Assembly (NCBI GenBank): GCA_030673825.1
Contig: JAUTCS010000109.1
Coordinates: forward strand, 1 to 59,028
Source: Verrucomicrobiota bacterium JB024
GTDB taxonomy: Bacteria > Verrucomicrobiota > Verrucomicrobiia > Opitutales > Cerasicoccaceae
Direction of reading: 5' to 3'
Length of the DNA: 59,028 nt
Shown in pieces: positions 55,481 through 59,028 of this stretch. Each line of letters begins with the position of its first letter. Within the stretch, counting starts at the first letter, position 1. The notes beneath the pieces are model-generated. The model was not told the origin of the DNA. It searched no databases and worked only from the letters and a program-made list of their open reading frames with translations. The translations under genes were made by a program, and so were the position numbers.

Positions 55481-56259
55481 AACGCTCCCTGCACTGGCTC
55501 CTGCCGCTCGCCACCGGGATGATCATCCTCGGAGCCTGGTGGCTCGTCACCACCGTCTGGGCCGACCGGCTGATTTACTTCCCCGGTCCCGGTCAGGTCG
55601 TGAAGGCCGTCTGGACCGAACGGGCGGAACTGCTCCCGGCCACGGGCAAGACCCTGTGGATGGCGCTGGCGGGCTTCGCCGCGGCGACAGTCGGCGGGGG
55701 CGTGCTCGCCCTCCTGCTGGCCTCGGCCCGCCCGGTCCGGCTCTCGCTCTACCCGTGGGTGCTCGCGCTTCAGATGGTGCCTGTCGTGATCATGATCCCG
55801 ATCTTCCAGATCTGGTACTCCTACAACGCGGCCAAGACCATCATCAGCATGACATTCATGATCAGCTTTTTCCCCATCGTGGCCAATACCACCATGGGCC
55901 TCGTCTCGACTGACCGCCGCCTGCGTGAACTCTTCCGCACCTGGCACGCCCGCCACTGGCAGGAGGTGCTGTACCTGCGCATCCCCTACGCGCTGCCGTA
56001 CTTTTTGACCGGGCTGAAAATCGCCGCCGTGCTCGCGCCGGTCGGCGTCATCACCGGGGACATGCTGGCCGGGACCTCCGAGGGCACAAGCGGGCTCGGC
56101 TTCCTCCTGTACAAGTACCGTTCGGAGTTCCGCCCGGACGCGGTCTTCGCCGTGGCGCTGCTCTCGGCAGTGCTGGGCTTTGTCTTCGCCTCCGCCGTTT
56201 ACGGGCTTAGCTGGCTGCTCCTGCACCGCTGGCATGACTCTGCCACGCGAATGGAGTAG
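55477..56259 (+). CDS. ABC transporter permease (Tau/Ssu/NMT type)
   Basis: The protein has 260 residues with about six membrane helices. The EAA-like loop is WQEVLYLRIPYALPYFLTGLKIAAVLAPVGVITGDMLAG. Length and PGPGQVV near the N-terminus fit the SsuC/TauC family. The start codon lies in the ATPase stop codon. The substrate is unknown; neighbouring folate genes are on the other strand and give no firm hint. Confidence 0.92.
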   Translation: MKRSLHWLLPLATGMIILGAWWLVTTVWADRLIYFPGPGQVVKAVWTERAELLPATGKTLWMALAGFAAATVGGGVLALLLASARPVRLSLYPWVLALQMVPVVIMIPIFQIWYSYNAAKTIISMTFMISFFPIVANTTMGLVSTDRRLRELFRTWHARHWQEVLYLRIPYALPYFLTGLKIAAVLAPVGVITGDMLAGTSEGTSGLGFLLYKYRSEFRPDAVFAVALLSAVLGFVFASAVYGLSWLLLHRWHDSATRME

Positions 56260-56293
56260 GAAGCGCCAACGCCTTTCGCTGCGGATAAAAACC

Positions 56294-56800
56294 TCAATGC
56301 TGGAGCCAGCAGGTCACGCCCGCGCGGTCGGGCAGCGCGAGCGCCTCACGCCGCAATTCGCCCCAGCAAGCCTCCGAGGCCAGCGCCCCGTCCGTCAGCA
56401 GATCCACCAGCGGCGCCACGACAAACGCCCGATCCCGCCAACGCGGATGCGGCAGCTCCAGGTCCGGCGTGTGGAACTTCAGGTTCTCGTAAAAAAGCAA
56501 GTCGATATCGAGCGTGCGCGGCCCGTTGGGGATATCCCGCTCGCGTCCGTGCTCATGCTCGAGGTCGAGGCAGGCCCGCAGCAGCCCCGGCGCGGACAGC
56601 ACCGTCTCCACCGCGACCACCTGGTTTAAAAACATCGGCTGCTCACGCAGGCCGACCGGCTCGGTCTCGTACACCGGCGACGAAGCCAGCAGGCGCGTCC
56701 CCGGCAGCTCGCCCAGCGTGTAGCGGGCCGAGGCGAGCATCGTCGCGCGGTCGCCCAGGTTGGAGCCGAGTCCGAGAATTGCCTGCCGGTACGGGTTCAT
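56294..56800 (-). CDS. folK: 2-amino-4-hydroxy-6-hydroxymethyldihydropteridine pyrophosphokinase
   Basis: FolK passes pyrophosphate from ATP to the hydroxymethyl pterin. Length is 168 residues. ILGLGSNLGDR and SSPVYETEPVG lie in the N-terminal half. The Mg/ATP loop is RTLDIDLLFYENL, followed by LPHPRWRDRAFVVAPL. It starts in the stop codon of folB (ATGA). It is the last gene of pabC-folP-folB-folK. Confidence 0.96.
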   Translation of the reverse strand: MNPYRQAILGLGSNLGDRATMLASARYTLGELPGTRLLASSPVYETEPVGLREQPMFLNQVVAVETVLSAPGLLRACLDLEHEHGRERDIPNGPRTLDIDLLFYENLKFHTPDLELPHPRWRDRAFVVAPLVDLLTDGALASEACWGELRREALALPDRAGVTCWLQH

Positions 56801-57162
56801 GAAGCGCGCCTCCGCTCAATGGTGACAGACACCCGCCCGTCAAATTCCGCAATTGGCGCTTCCGGTTTGGCCACGGTAACGGTTACCCCGCACACAGCGG
56901 GAAATTTCTCCAGCAACTCCGCAGCGATAGACTCGGCCACCGCCTCGATCGTCTGGAAGGCCGGACCGCCGATCACGCCTTTGACTACGCGGATCGCCTC
57001 CACGTAGTCCACCGTCGCGCCCAGATCGTCACCGCGCCCGGCAGGCTCCAGCGACAGAGCCAGGACCACTTCCGCCTCAAAGCACTGCCCACGCTCGCGC
57101 TCTTCCTCGTATACGCCGTGGAAGCCGCGCGCGCGGATCGTCTCGATGCGGATGGTGTCCAT
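56797..57162 (-). CDS. folB: Dihydroneopterin aldolase
   Basis: FolB splits dihydroneopterin into hydroxymethyl-dihydropterin and glycolaldehyde. Length is 121 residues. IRARGFHGVYEEERERGQCFEAEVVL at the N-terminus, then TVDYVEAIRVVKG and EAVAESIAAELLEKFPAVCGVTVTVAKPEAPI, are family signatures. It lies 12 bases after folP and overlaps folK. Confidence 0.95.
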   Translation of the reverse strand: MDTIRIETIRARGFHGVYEEERERGQCFEAEVVLALSLEPAGRGDDLGATVDYVEAIRVVKGVIGGPAFQTIEAVAESIAAELLEKFPAVCGVTVTVAKPEAPIAEFDGRVSVTIERRRAS

Positions 57163-57174
57163 AAAAGGATATAG

Positions 57175-58128
57175 TCATGCGCCCCCCGGAGAAGCTGGCG
57201 AGTCTTTTTGGAAACTTAGCCCCGCCGAAATGGCGTCAGCCATTTGCAGCGTATGCCGGGCCAATTCCACCTCGTGCACACGGACCATCCGGCAGCCCTT
57301 GGCCACCCCCCAGGCCAGCGTGACCTGTGTGCCCTCCTCGCGCGCGTGCACATCGCGCCCGAGCACGAGCCCGATAGTGGACTTGCGCGAGGTGCCCAAC
57401 AGCACCGGGTAGCCCAGCCCGCAGACCCGGTCCAGGTGCTTAAGGACTTCGAGATTATGTGCCGGGGTTTTGCCGAAACCGAAGCCCGGGTCGAGCCAGC
57501 ACTGGTGCGCAGGCACGCCCGCCGTCTGCACGAGCGCGAGGCTCACCCGCAGGTCGTGCAGCACCTCGCCCCAGAAATCCCCGTAGCGCGGCTCCGGGCG
57601 GTTGTGCATGAGAATGATTGGGCAACCCAGCCGGGCGGCAGCCTTGCCCATCGGCGAGGGCGGCAGCGCCTCCGTCGATCCGCCCGCCCGCAACACCGTG
57701 GACCACGCGGCCCACGCCGACGGTTCCAGCCCGTGCCGGGCGCCCCATATGTCGTTGATCATATCCGCCCCGGCCTCGACGGCGGCCTCGGCCACGCCAG
57801 CCTTGTACGTATCGATGGAGAGCGGGATATCGGGAAAAGCCTCGCGCAACGCCCGGATGACCGGCAGCACCCGCTCTATCTCCTCCGCCGCTGTCACAGT
57901 GGATGCACCCGGTCGGGTGGACTCTCCCCCGACATCGATCACGTCCACGCCCGCCTCGACCATGCGCGTCGCCTGGCGGACCGCCTCCTCCACCGCCGTA
58001 AAATTCCCCCCGTCCGAAAATGAGTCCGGGGTCGTGTTCAGGATGCCCATCAACAGCGTGCGCCCCTCGCTCGGCGAGGGCAGCGGACGCCCGTGCGGGC
58101 TCTGCCAGGATTGCGGGTGGGTGCTCAT
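57175..58128 (-). CDS. folP: Dihydropteroate synthase
   Basis: FolP joins hydroxymethyl pterin pyrophosphate and p-aminobenzoate. MGILNTTPDSFSDGG and DVGGESTRPGA are the pyrophosphate/PABA loops. SIDTYKAGVAEAA and the KTPAHNLEVL region with LLGTSRKSTIG follow. At 317 residues it is longer than usual. An extra stretch of about 25-30 residues (GLEPSAWAAWSTVLRAGG...) separates INDIWG from PIILMHNR. The start codon overlaps the pabC stop (ATGA). No sulfonamide-resistance call can be made. Confidence 0.94.
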   Translation of the reverse strand: MSTHPQSWQSPHGRPLPSPSEGRTLLMGILNTTPDSFSDGGNFTAVEEAVRQATRMVEAGVDVIDVGGESTRPGASTVTAAEEIERVLPVIRALREAFPDIPLSIDTYKAGVAEAAVEAGADMINDIWGARHGLEPSAWAAWSTVLRAGGSTEALPPSPMGKAAARLGCPIILMHNRPEPRYGDFWGEVLHDLRVSLALVQTAGVPAHQCWLDPGFGFGKTPAHNLEVLKHLDRVCGLGYPVLLGTSRKSTIGLVLGRDVHAREEGTQVTLAWGVAKGCRMVRVHEVELARHTLQMADAISAGLSFQKDSPASPGGA

Positions 58129-59028
58129 TGCGGAAGCGAAGCGCGGTAGGCCTCCACCATGCGTGAAAAGCCTGCCAGATCAACCGCATTGCGACGCCAG
58201 CGGACATTTCCGTCCGTGCCAATAATTTCGCCCACCGCCACCGGGCCGGTCGCGGCGTTGATCAACCCGACCGCCTCGGCCTTGAACAATTCCTCCAGCG
58301 GCCAGCATCCCTCGCACACCGTCAACCCGACAGCCGGAGCCAGTCCGAGCAGATGACGCAGGTGCACGCCCGGCAGCAGCCCCGTCTCCACGGATGGGGT
58401 GAACAGCGTTTCTCCGTGTATCCAAAAAACATTACACGTTATACCCTCACAGATACTTCCGCGTGTATCGAGCATGAGCCCCTGCGCCCCCGCCCCCATG
58501 TCGGCATGCTGGAGTTCGCGCCAGGCGAACAGGCTGTTCAGGTAGGCGAAACTCTTTCCGCGCGGGTACTGCTCGCCGCTGTCGCGGCGCGTTTCCAACA
58601 CACGCAGCGGCGCGCCCGCGGCAGACGGCTCCGGCGGCAGCGGGCGGATCGTCAGCATATCCCACGGCTCGCGGTAAGGCCCCGACGGTAGCCCGAAACT
58701 GCCCGACCCGGCGGACACCGTGTAGCGAAACACCGCGTCCGTCACCCCCTCAGCGGTCAGCAGCTCCCCCACGGCGGACTCCAGACGCGACAGATCGGAA
58801 GCGAGAAGTGTATCCGTTTTTTCGATACACAAAGGGAGCAGCGTCCGCCACAGGCGCTCGACATGCTGCTCCAGCAGGAAGCACTTTCCGCCGTACGTAC
58901 GAAAGGTCTCAAACGCGCCCGCCCCGTAGAGCAGCCCGTGGTCGTCCGCCCGGATAAACGCCCCGGCGGGTTCGATCAGTTTTCCGCGAAAGATAAGTTT
59001 AAATGGCGTTCCAACAGCTGGCTGGCCT
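58125..59028 (-). CDS. pabC: Aminotransferase class IV, probable 4-amino-4-deoxychorismate lyase (partial)
   Basis: The gene runs off the right edge, so the N-terminus is missing. At least 300 residues are visible when the frame is read back past a TTG at 58832. The start of the visible sequence has HGLLYGAGAFETFRTYGG and LEQHVERLW, family-typical. The later KSFAYLNSLFAWRELQ holds the PLP lysine area, and GSICEGITCNVFWI is the class IV motif. The product would be p-aminobenzoate. Assignment to PabC rather than D-amino-acid or branched-chain transaminase rests on the folate neighbours and on folP overlapping it. Confidence 0.85.
   Translation of the reverse strand, partial: GQPAVGTPFKLIFRGKLIEPAGAFIRADDHGLLYGAGAFETFRTYGGKCFLLEQHVERLWRTLLPLCIEKTDTLLASDLSRLESAVGELLTAEGVTDAVFRYTVSAGSGSFGLPSGPYREPWDMLTIRPLPPEPSAAGAPLRVLETRRDSGEQYPRGKSFAYLNSLFAWRELQHADMGAGAQGLMLDTRGSICEGITCNVFWIHGETLFTPSVETGLLPGVHLRHLLGLAPAVGLTVCEGCWPLEELFKAEAVGLINAATGPVAVGEIIGTDGNVRWRRNAVDLAGFSRMVEAYRASLPQ

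Overview
The window is GC-rich and densely coded, from a Gram-negative bacterium. It has an LptF/LptG permease, many lipoprotein signals, a TorF-type porin and a 67K-type SppA. The best guess is Verrucomicrobiota, probably the Opitutae/Puniceicoccales side. This rests on the gene style: the carboxynorspermidine route, flotillin with two NfeD proteins, pilin-like sequences of PVC type, a Pro/Ala-rich coding style, and very few Shine-Dalgarno sequences. No 16S rRNA or tRNA is present to confirm it. I see no phage, integrase, transposase or CRISPR array. The accessory DNA consists of small palindromic repeats between genes.

Layout. 1-7.3 kb: sppA (minus), an array of six palindromes, then a plus-strand run of a conserved unknown protein, a LysE-type exporter, and the two enzymes that make (nor)spermidine through carboxy(nor)spermidine. 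7.4-12.4 kb: a coiled-coil anchored protein, an APC permease, two divergent exported signal-peptidase-like proteins, a Ca/Na antiporter-type exchanger and a histidine phosphatase. 12.7-19.1 kb: the minus-strand argCJBDF operon preceded by rplM-rpsI. 19.6-24.9 kb: a TorF porin, a DUF423 membrane protein, transaldolase, a NarL-type response regulator, a lipoprotein and hemW. 25.0-30.5 kb: an IPT/TIG-like lipoprotein, two proteins that share a type IV pilin-derived module on non-pilin anchors, purU and a membrane-anchored TPR protein. 30.8-34.2 kb: a 751-residue DP-repeat protein and an aldose-1-epimerase-like mutarotase. 34.4-40.1 kb: a membrane-microdomain operon (long NfeD protease, unknown secreted protein, short NfeD, flotillin FloA, anchored protein). 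40.3-48.0 kb: a RodZ-like protein, RlmI, a VOC protein, an LptF/G permease, a neurotransmitter-sodium-symporter with its tiny MetS-like subunit, and mtaB. 48.1-51.1 kb: a signalling module of Hpt, receiver, an ATPase-GAF-PP2C fusion and a divergent STAS protein. 51.3-56.3 kb: a VOC protein, a propeller-like protein, an NCS2 purine permease and an ABC ATPase-permease pair. 56.3 kb to the end: pabC-folP-folB-folK, with pabC cut by the window edge.

How the genes work together. Arginine synthesis uses the cyclic ArgJ route with an ArgB that has the N-terminal helix of arginine-inhibited enzymes. The folate cluster supplies dihydropteroate and its pterin precursor. The signalling genes form a compact partner switch in which kinase-type and phosphatase domains sit in one polypeptide opposite a separate STAS target. 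The less familiar material is the pair of lipoproteins carrying a pilin-derived module (26.1-28.2 kb), the divergent Ser/His signal-peptidase-like exported pair (9.4-10.6 kb), a short acidic motif shared by the TPR protein and the NfeD protease, and several families of short palindromes, some starting within two bases of a stop codon.
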